18,144 nt of DNA from Candidatus Gastranaerophilales bacterium. Its GTDB lineage: Bacteria; Cyanobacteriota; Vampirovibrionia; Gastranaerophilales; Gastranaerophilaceae. Shown piece by piece: positions 6,202-14,020 of this stretch. Under the pieces are notes generated by a model. It had not been told where the DNA came from and did no database searches. It worked only from the letters and a program-made list of their open reading frames with translations. Numbering within the stretch: the stretch's first letter is position 1; every line of letters starts with the position of its first letter. A program made the position numbers and the translations under genes. The DNA lies in assembly GCA_947630355.1 (NCBI GenBank), contig CANRHJ010000016.1:1-18144 (forward strand), read 5' to 3'.

Positions 6202-7191
6202 ATGAAATTTTTTGAAGTTTTTAGAGCCGGTAAATATCCGCAAGGTGAATTTACTAAAAAACAAGTTGCAGAAATAGCAGCAAATTACGATCCAAAATTT
6301 TGTGAAGCACCTATAACTTTAGACCATGAACAAAGTGGCCCGGCTTATGGGTGGGTAGATGTTGCAAAAGCAGAAGGGGATATTTTAAAAGTCAGTTTTA
6401 AAGATACGCCTAAGGAATTTCAAGAAGAAGTTAATTCAGGAAAATATAAAAAAGTTTCCATTGAATTATATAAAAATCTTGAAGGGAAAGGCCCTTATTT
6501 GAAAGCCGTATCTTTTTTAGGTGCTGCAATTCCGCAAGTTAAAGGTTTGGAACCAGTTAAATTTATGGAAGGCGAATCTGAAATTTATGAATTTGAAGTT
6601 AAAACTGATGATTCTGAAAAGTTTTCAACAGAAGAAATTGAAGATTTGAAAAAGCAAGTTTCGGACTTAGAATTACAAGTTGCTAAATATAAGCAAAAAG
6701 ACCAAAAACTTGAAACCATAAAATCTTTAAAAGAAAAAATTTCTGCTTTAAATGATGAAGTCAAGTCATTCAAAGAAAAAGCAGAAGGAAAAGAAGAAAT
6801 TGAACAAGAGTTGAACAACATAAAAACAACTCTTAAAAACAAAGAATTTGAAGAATTTATTGAAAAACAAATCAATGCAGGCAAACTTGTTCCTGCAAAT
6901 AAAGATGTGGTTTTGTCTGTTCTTCAAGAACTTGATAATGTTAAAAAATTCGGTGAAGATTCCCAAGCCGTTACCGACTTTAAGACTTTTATTGAATCTT
7001 TGCCGAAACAGATAACCTTTGAAGAAACTGCAACAAAGAGCAAACATTCAAACGGCAATTCTGATGATGAAAAATTTGCAAATGCTGATGAAAATTCTCT
7101 TGAAATATTTAAACAAGCAAAAGAATTGGCGGCAAAAGAAAACATCACTTTTAAGGAAGCACTTTTAAAATTAGACAATTTTACGGAATAA
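6202..7191 (+). CDS. I: Head maturation protease/scaffold (Mu I-like)
   Basis: A 329-residue protein. Residues 1-130 match the Mu I-type protease domain (FRAGKYPQGEFTKKQVAEIA, ITLDHEQSGPAYGWV, KYKKVSIELY; the Ser in KVSIEL is a candidate catalytic residue). Residues about 140-220 are a long K/E-rich coiled coil, as expected for a scaffold. The C-terminus has AGKLVPANKDVVLSVL and a short helical end. In Mu the I product is a protease whose C-terminal part also serves as scaffold (Z). It is the first gene of the rightward operon, with AGAAGG 8 bases before the ATG, and is directly followed by the capsid gene. The protease/scaffold-then-capsid order is standard. Confidence 0.87.
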   Translation: MKFFEVFRAGKYPQGEFTKKQVAEIAANYDPKFCEAPITLDHEQSGPAYGWVDVAKAEGDILKVSFKDTPKEFQEEVNSGKYKKVSIELYKNLEGKGPYLKAVSFLGAAIPQVKGLEPVKFMEGESEIYEFEVKTDDSEKFSTEEIEDLKKQVSDLELQVAKYKQKDQKLETIKSLKEKISALNDEVKSFKEKAEGKEEIEQELNNIKTTLKNKEFEEFIEKQINAGKLVPANKDVVLSVLQELDNVKKFGEDSQAVTDFKTFIESLPKQITFEETATKSKHSNGNSDDEKFANADENSLEIFKQAKELAAKENITFKEALLKLDNFTE

Positions 7192-7210
7192 CCCGAAGGA
7201 GCAAGAAAAA

Positions 7211-8167
7211 ATGGGAAGATTAGAAGATTTAAGAATAAATGCTTACCTTTCGGAAGTTGCAAGAGGTTATAGAAACAATGCTTATGTTGCAGAATCTCTA
7301 TTTCCTACAATTCAATCCGAAAAAGAGAAAATTGATATTTTTGAATTTAACAAAGAAGCATTTAACATTTATGACACAGAAAGAGCTATCAGGGCAAATT
7401 CTAATGTCATAAGTCCGCAAGGTTTTAAAAAACACACTACAACATTAACAGAACATGACCTGTCTTATCCTATTGATTACAGGGAAGAACAAGAAGCAGA
7501 AAAAATTAAATTGCAGCTTCACGCCACAAATGTTGTAACAAACGGACTTCAATTAAAACACGAAAAACAATGTGCTGATTTAGTTCAAAATCCCAATAAT
7601 TATACAAACGATAATAAGTTGATACTATCGGGAACTTCTTGTTTTAATTACAAAGGTTCGGACCCGCAAGGCGTAATTGACGACGCAAAAAATGCAATTT
7701 CTCAAAAAATTGCACAAGACCCAAATACAATGGTTATAGGTCAAGAAGCTTGGCAAGTTTTGAAAAAGAATAGACAGTTAAGAAGTTTAATTTCTGATTC
7801 TAAAACAAAACTTGTAACGTTAGAACTTTTAAAAGAAATTTTTGAAGTTGAAAATATTGTAATCGGCAAATCAATTTTTGCAGACCAGAACGGCAAATTT
7901 GTTCGTATATGGAAAGACAGTATTGTATTAGCGTATGTTCCGGGTTTAGGAACTTCAAGAACGGAATATGATCCGTCATTTGCTTATACAGTACGCAAAA
8001 AAGACGCCCTTCAAATTGATGAATACACTAAGGAAGGTAATAAAGTTAAGTATATCAGAGCTACTGACATTTATACGCCTTTCTTGGTGGGGGCGGAAGC
8101 CGGTTATTTAATTTCTAATGTGAACGACCCGGATTATAACGCACAAAATGATGATACAGGTACATAA
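7211..8167 (+). CDS. Major capsid protein
   Basis: A 318-residue protein starting MGRLEDLRINAYLSEVARGY then RNNAYVAESLFPTI, a pattern common in major head proteins of many Mu-like myophages; the middle contains DPNTMVIGQEAWQVLKKNRQ and the end DIYTPFLVGAEAGYLI. It forms the icosahedral shell. It follows the protease/scaffold by 19 bases and has GAAGGAG about 9 bases before the ATG. The acidic tail (NDPDYNAQNDD) is unremarkable. The exact Pfam family is not certain to me, but size, position and sequence type make the role secure. Confidence 0.87.
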   Translation: MGRLEDLRINAYLSEVARGYRNNAYVAESLFPTIQSEKEKIDIFEFNKEAFNIYDTERAIRANSNVISPQGFKKHTTTLTEHDLSYPIDYREEQEAEKIKLQLHATNVVTNGLQLKHEKQCADLVQNPNNYTNDNKLILSGTSCFNYKGSDPQGVIDDAKNAISQKIAQDPNTMVIGQEAWQVLKKNRQLRSLISDSKTKLVTLELLKEIFEVENIVIGKSIFADQNGKFVRIWKDSIVLAYVPGLGTSRTEYDPSFAYTVRKKDALQIDEYTKEGNKVKYIRATDIYTPFLVGAEAGYLISNVNDPDYNAQNDDTGT

Positions 8168-8183
8168 GAAATGGAAGGTAGAA

Positions 8184-8441
8184 ATGGCTAAATATAAAAT
8201 TAAACACACTTCTATTATGCACGACGGACACCTATATAAAGAAGGTTCCACAGTTGAATTAACAAAAGAACAAGCTACAAGGCTTGAAGATTTTATTACC
8301 CTGATTCCTGAAAAGAAATCGGAACCCACAACAAACAAAACTAAAACACAAAACACAAATAAAACTGCTGCAAATACGGCAGATAAAACAAAAACTGAAA
8401 CCAAAACAGATGTAAAGGAAGGTGAAAAAAATGACAAATAA
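8184..8441 (+). CDS. Small head-region protein with a low-complexity T/K tail
   Basis: Eighty-five residues starting MAKYKIKHTSIMHDGHLYKE. I chose the ATG at 8184 because GGAAGG lies just upstream; a longer frame from 8148 overlaps the capsid gene and lacks a ribosome site. Residues 1-45 form a small domain (HDGHLYKEGSTVELTKEQATRLEDF) seen in short proteins after the capsid gene in Mu-like phages (DUF7210-like, as I recall). Residues 50-85 are a repetitive Thr/Lys/Asn-rich tail, probably unstructured. Role unknown; capsid accessory or joining protein is likely from position. Confidence 0.65.
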   Translation: MAKYKIKHTSIMHDGHLYKEGSTVELTKEQATRLEDFITLIPEKKSEPTTNKTKTQNTNKTAANTADKTKTETKTDVKEGEKNDK

Positions 8442-8769
8442 AACATATCAACCCCTTTTGATTCATTCTGTTAAAGCAGGTTCAGATGTTGAAGAACACA
8501 GATTTATTGGTTTTGACGGCAATTATTGTTCGGAAGGAAGCAAAGCCTTAGGTGTTTGTGATGTTTCTACTGAGAAAGACCAATTTGTCCCTGTTACTGT
8601 TTTTGGTTTCCTTTTGGTTACAGCCGGAGGAACGATTGAAGCCGGTTCTGCCGTAACATCTGACGCCAATGGAAAAGCTGTTACAGCTTCAGAAGATAAT
8701 GAAATTAACGGATATGCTCTTGATTCTGCCGTTGCAGGTCAGGAAGTCAGAATTCTAAGAGGAATTTAA
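8431..8769 (+). CDS. Capsid decoration/cement protein (DUF2190-like)
   Basis: A 112-residue protein. The ATG at 8431 has AAGGAAGG about 8 bases upstream and is preferred over the GTG at 8422. It overlaps the end of the preceding gene. The sequence is rich in short beta-type stretches (FGFLLVTAGGTIEAGSAVTS, then DANGKAVTAS, and GYALDSAVAGQEVRILRG at the end), the signature of small cement proteins that stabilise the expanded head. It lies just after the capsid gene, as usual. The Mu equivalent position is gp35. Confidence 0.72.
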   Translation: MTNKTYQPLLIHSVKAGSDVEEHRFIGFDGNYCSEGSKALGVCDVSTEKDQFVPVTVFGFLLVTAGGTIEAGSAVTSDANGKAVTASEDNEINGYALDSAVAGQEVRILRGI

Positions 8770-8771
8770 AA

Positions 8772-9215
8772 TTGGCTTATTGCACAGTTGAAGATATAGA
8801 ATTACAAACCTCTACCCCTACTCTATCGCAATTAACTTCTGATGAGGGGCAAGAAGCTGTTAATTGTGATGTTGCTCAGGAATCTATCCTTTATGCTTCT
8901 ACCCTCATTGACGGATATTTGAGGGGGCGATATTCACTTCCCTTAAATATCCATTTTCCTTTACTAAGAATTCTCTGCATTGATTTAAGTATTCACAGGC
9001 TATATTCAAGAAGAATGAGAAATGAAATGCCGGAAGTGATTGAAAACAATTACAAAAATGCAATTCAAACTCTGAAAGATATTCAAAAGGGTGCTATTAC
9101 TCTTGAATCAGAAAATGAGCTTTTGGAAAGTTCCTCTTTTAATCCTGATGAATACAGAACAAACAAAAAAATTATTGATAAATTATTCGGGAAAAACAAG
9201 CTCAATGAATATTAG
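8772..9215 (+). CDS. Head-tail connector protein, Mu gp36 family (DUF1320)
   Basis: A 147-residue protein that begins with TTG (8772), supported by AGAGGA 8 bases upstream; the first residues MAYCTVEDIELQTSTPTLSQ are typical for the family. The core holds ESILYASTLIDGYLRGRYSL (about residues 37-56) followed by PLNIHFPLLRILCIDLSIHR, the best-known part of DUF1320 proteins. These form part of the head-tail joining region. It lies between the cement protein and gp37 as in Mu, and its stop overlaps the next start. Confidence 0.88.
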   Translation: MAYCTVEDIELQTSTPTLSQLTSDEGQEAVNCDVAQESILYASTLIDGYLRGRYSLPLNIHFPLLRILCIDLSIHRLYSRRMRNEMPEVIENNYKNAIQTLKDIQKGAITLESENELLESSSFNPDEYRTNKKIIDKLFGKNKLNEY

Positions 9216-9615
9216 AACAATAGAAAACATAATTATTCAAAAATTAAAAAACGAATTCCCCGAATTATTTGTTGAAGGATTTCCTGATAAACCGGAAGAA
9301 TTTATATTGCTTCACCCGATAGGTGCTTTGTTGGTTCATTATCAAGGAAGTAATTTTTCAACAAGCGAGGCTTTCGGCTGCATAACACAAGAAAATAAAA
9401 AAGAATTCTCAATAACTATCGTTACAAGAGATTTACGTTCAAATAACGGCGCTTATGAGTATTTAGACAAAGTGAAAGAAGTCCTGACAGGTTTTAACCC
9501 TGATGAATGTTCTCAACTATACCCTATAAAAGACGGATTTGTTTCCGAAAAAGGCGGTATCTGGCAATATGCCATTAACTTTAATCTGATTACTCAAAAT
9601 ATTCAAGTATATTAA
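9205..9615 (+). CDS. Tail completion/terminator protein, Mu gp37 family (DUF1834)
   Basis: A 136-residue protein starting MNIRTIENIIIQKLKNEFPE. The ATG at 9205 overlaps the end of the gp36 gene by 11 bases; the open frame extends further upstream, but only through gp36 in another phase. The middle (HPIGALLVHYQGSNFSTSEA) and ITIVTRDLRSNNGAYEYLDK then VKEVLTGF match the DUF1834 pattern. Members of this family sit between gp36 and the sheath in Mu-like phages and are thought to complete or terminate the tail. No strong ribosome site is visible, so coupling is likely. Confidence 0.85.
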   Translation: MNIRTIENIIIQKLKNEFPELFVEGFPDKPEEFILLHPIGALLVHYQGSNFSTSEAFGCITQENKKEFSITIVTRDLRSNNGAYEYLDKVKEVLTGFNPDECSQLYPIKDGFVSEKGGIWQYAINFNLITQNIQVY

Positions 9616-9639
9616 CCCATTAAACACAAGGAGATTTTT

Positions 9640-10872
9640 ATGCCTGCAAGTTTTCTTCATGGCGTTGAAACCATAGAAATAACAAAAGGAGCAAAAACAA
9701 TTACAACAGTTAAAACTGCCGTTGTAGGAATTGTTGGAACTGCCCCTATTGAAGATGTTGCTGACGAATATAAAACAATAAATACCCCAACTCTGATATT
9801 AAATGAAGTTGAAGCTGTTAAATATTTTGGAAATCATAAATCAGGTTTTACTATTCCACAAGCACTTCAAGCTATATTCGACCAGGGTGCCGGCATAGCA
9901 ATTGTAATAAATGTTTATGATCCTGATAAACACGAATCAGTTGAAGATGTTAAAGTGGCTGATATTATCGGGGGAATTGATGCAATAACAGGAAAAAGAA
10001 CAGGTTTAAAAGCCTTTGAGGATTGTTATTCTCTTTTCGGTTATTATCCAAAAACAATTATTGCCCCTGTTTATTGTGAAGAAAATACCGTAGTTACTGA
10101 AATAAATACCATTTGCAATAAAATAAGAGCAATAGGAATCGTTGACGCACCTGTGGGGGCTACGGTTCAAGATGTTATAAAAGGCAGAGGACCACAAGGA
10201 ACAATAAACTTTAATACTTCATCAGACAGGCTTATTTTATGTTATCCGCATTTAAAAGTTTATGATTCCGAAACAGATAAAATTCAATTACAGCCGTATT
10301 CTCAAAGATTAGCCGGTGTAATTGCCGCAAAAGATGTTGATAAAGGTTATCATTGGTCGCCTTCCAATACTGAAATTCAAGGCATTGTCGGTATTGAAAG
10401 ACAATTGACTTCAATGATTAACGATCCTACAAGTGAAGTTAATACCTTAAATGAAGCCGGTGTTGTTACTGTATTTAATTCTTACGGTTCAGGTTTCAGA
10501 ACTTGGGGAAACAGGTCTGCTGCTTATCCGAGTTCAACATTTGCCACAAACTTTATAAATGTCAGAAGAACTGCAGATATTCTTCATGAATCAGTTGAAT
10601 ATTCAATGCTTGATTTTATTGATTTTCCTATTGATAACGGACTTATTGATTCAATTTGCGAAACAGTAAATCAATTCATAAGAACTTTAATAGGCAGGGG
10701 AGCTTTAATTGACGGTAAATGTTCATTTAATCAAGACAAAAACCCTACAACCGAACTTGCAAACGGTCATTTAGTTTTTGACATTGAGTTTATGCCGCCT
10801 ACACCTGCAGAAAGAATAACTTTTGAATCTTTCATTGATATTGAATTATTAAAATCTTTGGGGACAGCTTAG
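9640..10872 (+). CDS. L: Contractile tail sheath protein
   Basis: A 410-residue protein starting MPASFLHGVETIEITKGAKT then ITTVKTAVVGIVGTAP, the standard start of myophage sheaths. Further marks are TPTLILNEVEAVKYFG (about 47-62), a central insertion-like domain, and the conserved C-terminal part FNSYGSGFRTWGNRSAAYPS (about 285-304) with VRRTADILHESVEYSMLDF. The sheath contracts to drive the tube through the host envelope. AAGGAG lies 6 bases before the ATG. Length is close to P2 FI (about 396). The next small gene begins directly after its TAG stop. Confidence 0.95.
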   Translation: MPASFLHGVETIEITKGAKTITTVKTAVVGIVGTAPIEDVADEYKTINTPTLILNEVEAVKYFGNHKSGFTIPQALQAIFDQGAGIAIVINVYDPDKHESVEDVKVADIIGGIDAITGKRTGLKAFEDCYSLFGYYPKTIIAPVYCEENTVVTEINTICNKIRAIGIVDAPVGATVQDVIKGRGPQGTINFNTSSDRLILCYPHLKVYDSETDKIQLQPYSQRLAGVIAAKDVDKGYHWSPSNTEIQGIVGIERQLTSMINDPTSEVNTLNEAGVVTVFNSYGSGFRTWGNRSAAYPSSTFATNFINVRRTADILHESVEYSMLDFIDFPIDNGLIDSICETVNQFIRTLIGRGALIDGKCSFNQDKNPTTELANGHLVFDIEFMPPTPAERITFESFIDIELLKSLGTA

Positions 10873-11049
10873 ATGTACTGCTGTGTTAATAATAACGGTG
10901 ATTTAGAAGTTCATACCATAAAAACAGACCTTTGTTTTAAATGCAAACAAATCTATAAATGCCCTCTATTACAAGCGATTCAAAAAGAATATGTATTTAT
11001 GCACTATTCTGACATTGAAATTCAAGAGTGTGCATTATTCAAAAAATAA
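10873..11049 (+). CDS. Small Cys-rich (zinc-ribbon-like) protein between sheath and tube
   Basis: A 58-residue frame starting MYCCVNNNGDLEVHTIKTDL; the ATG directly follows the sheath stop and the frame ends at TAA 11047-11049. Cysteines lie at positions 3, 4, 21, 24, 30 and 53, with CFKCKQIYKCPLL giving a CxxC pair plus a third Cys and EIQECALFKK the last. This looks like a small metal-binding fold. I have a weak memory of similar small Cys-containing proteins next to sheath and tube genes in other myophages. Function unknown; position suggests tail assembly or a late regulator. No ribosome site of its own is seen, so translation is probably coupled to the sheath. Confidence 0.65.
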   Translation: MYCCVNNNGDLEVHTIKTDLCFKCKQIYKCPLLQAIQKEYVFMHYSDIEIQECALFKK

Positions 11050-11063
11050 ATTTAAGAGAGGAA
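11048..11063 (+). repeat. 16-bp repeat AAATTTAAGAGAGGAA, copy 2
   Basis: This is the leader of the tail tube gene, identical to the leader of the tail chaperone on the opposite strand at 3607-3622. It carries the tube ribosome site AGAGAGGA. Confidence 0.7.
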
Positions 11064-11072
11064 TTTACCCTT

Positions 11073-11594
11073 ATGTCGAAAATAGAAATCAATAAGCTGA
11101 CAAATGCCAATATTTATATGAATGGAAATAATCTTTTAGGCAGAGCCGAAGAAGTACAATTGCCGCAAATCAAGCATAAAATGGCAGAACATAAAGCTCT
11201 TGGAATGGTGGGTTCTGCTGAATTTTTTGCCGGTATTGACAAACTTGAATGTAAAATCAAATGGAATGCACTTTATCCGAATGTTTTAAGAGCCTGTGCT
11301 AATCCGTTTAATGCGGCAATGATTCAAGTTCGAGCTTCACTTGAAACTTACTCGGGAACAGGCAGAATAAGCGAGGTTCCTGCTACTGCTTTTATTATAG
11401 GAACATTTAAAGAGTTTCCTCTTGGAACAATAAAACCACATGAAAATGCTGAATATGAAACCACAATGTCGGTTACTTATGCAAAGCTAATTGTTGATAA
11501 ACAAGAAATTTTTGAAATTGATGTTCTGCAAAATATTTATAAAGTTGGAATGATAGATGTTTTGAGTAAATTTAAAAAGAATGTGGGGGCTTAA
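11073..11594 (+). CDS. M: Tail tube protein (P2 FII-like)
   Basis: A 173-residue protein starting MSKIEINKLTNANIYMNGNN, followed by LLGRAEEVQLPQIKHKMAEH, the pattern of P2 FII tube proteins; also MVGSAEFFAGIDKLECKIKW and the late FKEFPLGTIKPHENAEYE. Length matches FII (172). It forms the inner tube inside the sheath. The ATG at 11073 follows the AGAGAGGA leader; an upstream ATG at 11028 lies inside the Cys-rich gene and is unlikely. The TAA shares its last A with the portal ATG. It is odd that it is followed by the portal rather than the tail chaperone. Confidence 0.92.
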   Translation: MSKIEINKLTNANIYMNGNNLLGRAEEVQLPQIKHKMAEHKALGMVGSAEFFAGIDKLECKIKWNALYPNVLRACANPFNAAMIQVRASLETYSGTGRISEVPATAFIIGTFKEFPLGTIKPHENAEYETTMSVTYAKLIVDKQEIFEIDVLQNIYKVGMIDVLSKFKKNVGA

Positions 11595-13069
11595 TGGAAG
11601 AAAGCCTTTTGCAAAATAAAAAACTCAAAACAAAATTAACTGACGAAATTGCCACAAGAAAACGTGCGCTTAATTTTTATTCGTTAGCAAATATTCTCCC
11701 CGATCCTGATATTGTACTCAGAAAGCAAGGCAAAGACATGAAGATTTACAAAGAATTACTTTGTGATTCTCATGTTTTCGCCTGCGTACAGTCAAGGAAA
11801 GCCGGCGTTTTATCATTGGAATGGGAAATAAACAGGGGACTTGATAAAGACGAAAATGCAGAACTTATTGAAAATCTGCTTAAAAAACTTGATATTCATA
11901 AACTTATTTCAGACATATTAGAAGCCACTCAATACGGTTTTCAGCCGTTAGAGATAATGTGGAAAAGAACTAAAAACGGTCAAATTTTGCCTGAAAAAAT
12001 TGTCGCCAAACCTGCCGAATGGTTTTGTTTTGATAATGATAACAATTTAAAATTCAGAACCAAAGAAAATTATTATGGTTATGATGTACCTGACAAGAAG
12101 TTTTTACTTGTTCAGAATAACCCGACATATAATAATCCTTATGGCGAAAGAACCTTATCAAGAGTGTTTTGGCCTGTAACATTTAAAAAAGGCGGTATGA
12201 AATTTTGGGTAGTATTTACTGAAAAATACGGTATGCCGCATTTAATAGGAAAACACCCGAGAGGTTCAACAAAAGAAGAAACAAATTCTTTGGCAGATAT
12301 GCTTGAAAGTATGGTTCAAGACGCAATTGCCGTAATTCCCGATGATTCAAGTGTTGAAATTCAAGAAGCGAACAAAACTTCTTCTGCTGATATTTACGAA
12401 AAACTTATAGATAAGATGAATTCGGAAATATCAAAAGCCGTTTTAGGTCAGACATTAACAACCGAAATAGGTTCAACAGGAAGTTATGCTGCTTCAAATA
12501 CACACATGAAAGTTAGGCAAGATATTATTGATTCAGATAAAAAACTTGTAGAAAGTGCTATAAATCAGCTTATACATTGGATATATGAAATAAATTTTTC
12601 TTCTAATTCCGAAATTCCTGTTTTTGAAATGTATGAGCCCGAAGATGTGGATTTAACTCTTGCACAAAGGGACAAAATTCTTTATGACACAGGGGTTAAT
12701 TTTAAAAAAGAATATTTTATCAAGACTTACGGACTTGAAGAAGAAGATTTTGAAATAAGAGAATTGAATTTTCCTATAAATCCCCCAATGTTCAAACAAT
12801 TTAAGGAAGAACCGGAAGAACCTTATATTGAAGGACAGGCACAAATTGAAGAACTTTTTAAATTTATTTCTGAAGATAAATTGAACGAGCAAGGACAGGC
12901 AATTTTAGGACCATTTTTCTCGCTGCTTGAAAGCTGCAAATCTTATGAAGAATTTGAGCAACTTTTGCAAAATACAACATTAAAGAGCAAAAAGTTTGAA
13001 CAAGATTTAACAAAAGCAATTTTCTTATGTGAATTACAGGGCAGAGCTGACGGCTTAACTCAATACTAA
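11594..13069 (+). CDS. Portal protein (Mu gp29-like, DUF935)
   Basis: A 491-residue protein. It shows the DUF935 marks FACVQSRKAGVLSLEWEINR (about 62-81), EATQYGFQPLEIMWKRT, NNPTYNNPYGERTLSRVFWP (about 176-195) and FWVVFTEKYGMPHLIGKHPR. The portal is the dodecameric ring at one head vertex through which DNA is packaged; its partner is the terminase, which here is on the opposite strand more than 6 kb away. The start overlaps the tube stop by one base (TAATG), giving coupling to the tail tube. The acidic C-terminal region is typical. In Mu the portal directly follows terminase and precedes F. Confidence 0.92.
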   Translation: MEESLLQNKKLKTKLTDEIATRKRALNFYSLANILPDPDIVLRKQGKDMKIYKELLCDSHVFACVQSRKAGVLSLEWEINRGLDKDENAELIENLLKKLDIHKLISDILEATQYGFQPLEIMWKRTKNGQILPEKIVAKPAEWFCFDNDNNLKFRTKENYYGYDVPDKKFLLVQNNPTYNNPYGERTLSRVFWPVTFKKGGMKFWVVFTEKYGMPHLIGKHPRGSTKEETNSLADMLESMVQDAIAVIPDDSSVEIQEANKTSSADIYEKLIDKMNSEISKAVLGQTLTTEIGSTGSYAASNTHMKVRQDIIDSDKKLVESAINQLIHWIYEINFSSNSEIPVFEMYEPEDVDLTLAQRDKILYDTGVNFKKEYFIKTYGLEEEDFEIRELNFPINPPMFKQFKEEPEEPYIEGQAQIEELFKFISEDKLNEQGQAILGPFFSLLESCKSYEEFEQLLQNTTLKSKKFEQDLTKAIFLCELQGRADGLTQY

Positions 13070-13114
13070 TTCTACATAAATTTAATAATCATTTTTTAGC
13101 CCTATGGAGACATT

Positions 13115-14020
13115 ATGACAAAACAATTAACTTTTTTTGACATCTTTTCAGGAATCGGCGGTTTTAGAATCGGACTTGAAAGAGCCGGTTTTAAGAGTGC
13201 GGGATATTGCGATAACAACAAATATGCCGTTCAGTTATACGAAAATTATTTTGATACAAAAGAGGAGTTTTATTTCAATGACATTACGCAAATCAACACA
13301 AAAGAACTGCCTGACTTTGACATCTTGTGTGCCGGTTTTCCTTGCCAGCCTTTTTCAATTTCTGGAAAAAGACAGGGATTTGAGGACACCAGAGGCACAA
13401 TGTTTTTTGAAGTCGCACGAATTCTTAAAGACAAAAAACCAAAATACTTTATTCTCGAAAACGTTAGGGGCTTACTTAATCACGAAAACGGAAGGACTTT
13501 TGAAACTATCATCAATACCTTACACGACATTGGGTATAGTGTTCAATGGCAATTGCTTAACTCTAAATTCTTTGGCGTTCCTCAAAACAGGGAAAGAGTG
13601 TATATTGTCGGACATCTTGGAAAAGATTATCCACCAAAGATATTTCCTATCAACGGAATCGCGCAAGAAAAGGTTAAAAATATAGTTTCATATCCTTTTA
13701 TTAAAAAGGGGTATCAGTCAAATGCAACATATTCACCTGACGGAATTATGGGCTGTTTAACAACAGGCTGTGCCGGTTTTATAGGTGATATTCCTGCAAA
13801 TGAAGTTAAGAACCCGAAAGACATTAAATTTAGACGTTTAACGCCGAAAGAATGTTTTAGGTTACAAGGTTTTCCCGATGATATGGTTGATAAAGCCTTT
13901 GAAATCGGAATTTCACACACTCAATTATATAAAATGGCAGGCAATGCCGTAACGGTCAATGTCGTTTACGCTGTTGCAAGTCAGATAGCAAAAGCAGAGG
14001 AAGAAAATGCCAAATCTTAA
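13115..14020 (+). CDS. DNA (cytosine-5) methyltransferase
   Basis: A 301-residue enzyme that methylates C5 of cytosine using S-adenosylmethionine. All main motifs are present: I FDIFSGIGGFRIGLERAG (8-25), IV GFPCQPFS (74-81) with catalytic Cys77, VI ENVRGL (115-120), VIII QNRERVYIVG (157-166), IX RRLTPKECFRLQGFP (240-254) and X GNAVTVNVV (276-284). The target recognition region between VIII and IX is short (about 70 residues); the site cannot be read from sequence. TATGGAG lies before the ATG. It stands alone, without a restriction partner, between portal and Mu F, and overlaps F by 14 bases. It probably protects phage DNA from host restriction. Confidence 0.96.
   Translation: MTKQLTFFDIFSGIGGFRIGLERAGFKSAGYCDNNKYAVQLYENYFDTKEEFYFNDITQINTKELPDFDILCAGFPCQPFSISGKRQGFEDTRGTMFFEVARILKDKKPKYFILENVRGLLNHENGRTFETIINTLHDIGYSVQWQLLNSKFFGVPQNRERVYIVGHLGKDYPPKIFPINGIAQEKVKNIVSYPFIKKGYQSNATYSPDGIMGCLTTGCAGFIGDIPANEVKNPKDIKFRRLTPKECFRLQGFPDDMVDKAFEIGISHTQLYKMAGNAVTVNVVYAVASQIAKAEEENAKS

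Noticed and set aside
13137..13685. A 182-codon open frame inside the cytosine methyltransferase
   Set aside because: It overlaps all catalytic motifs of a complete methyltransferase in another frame and shows no family features.
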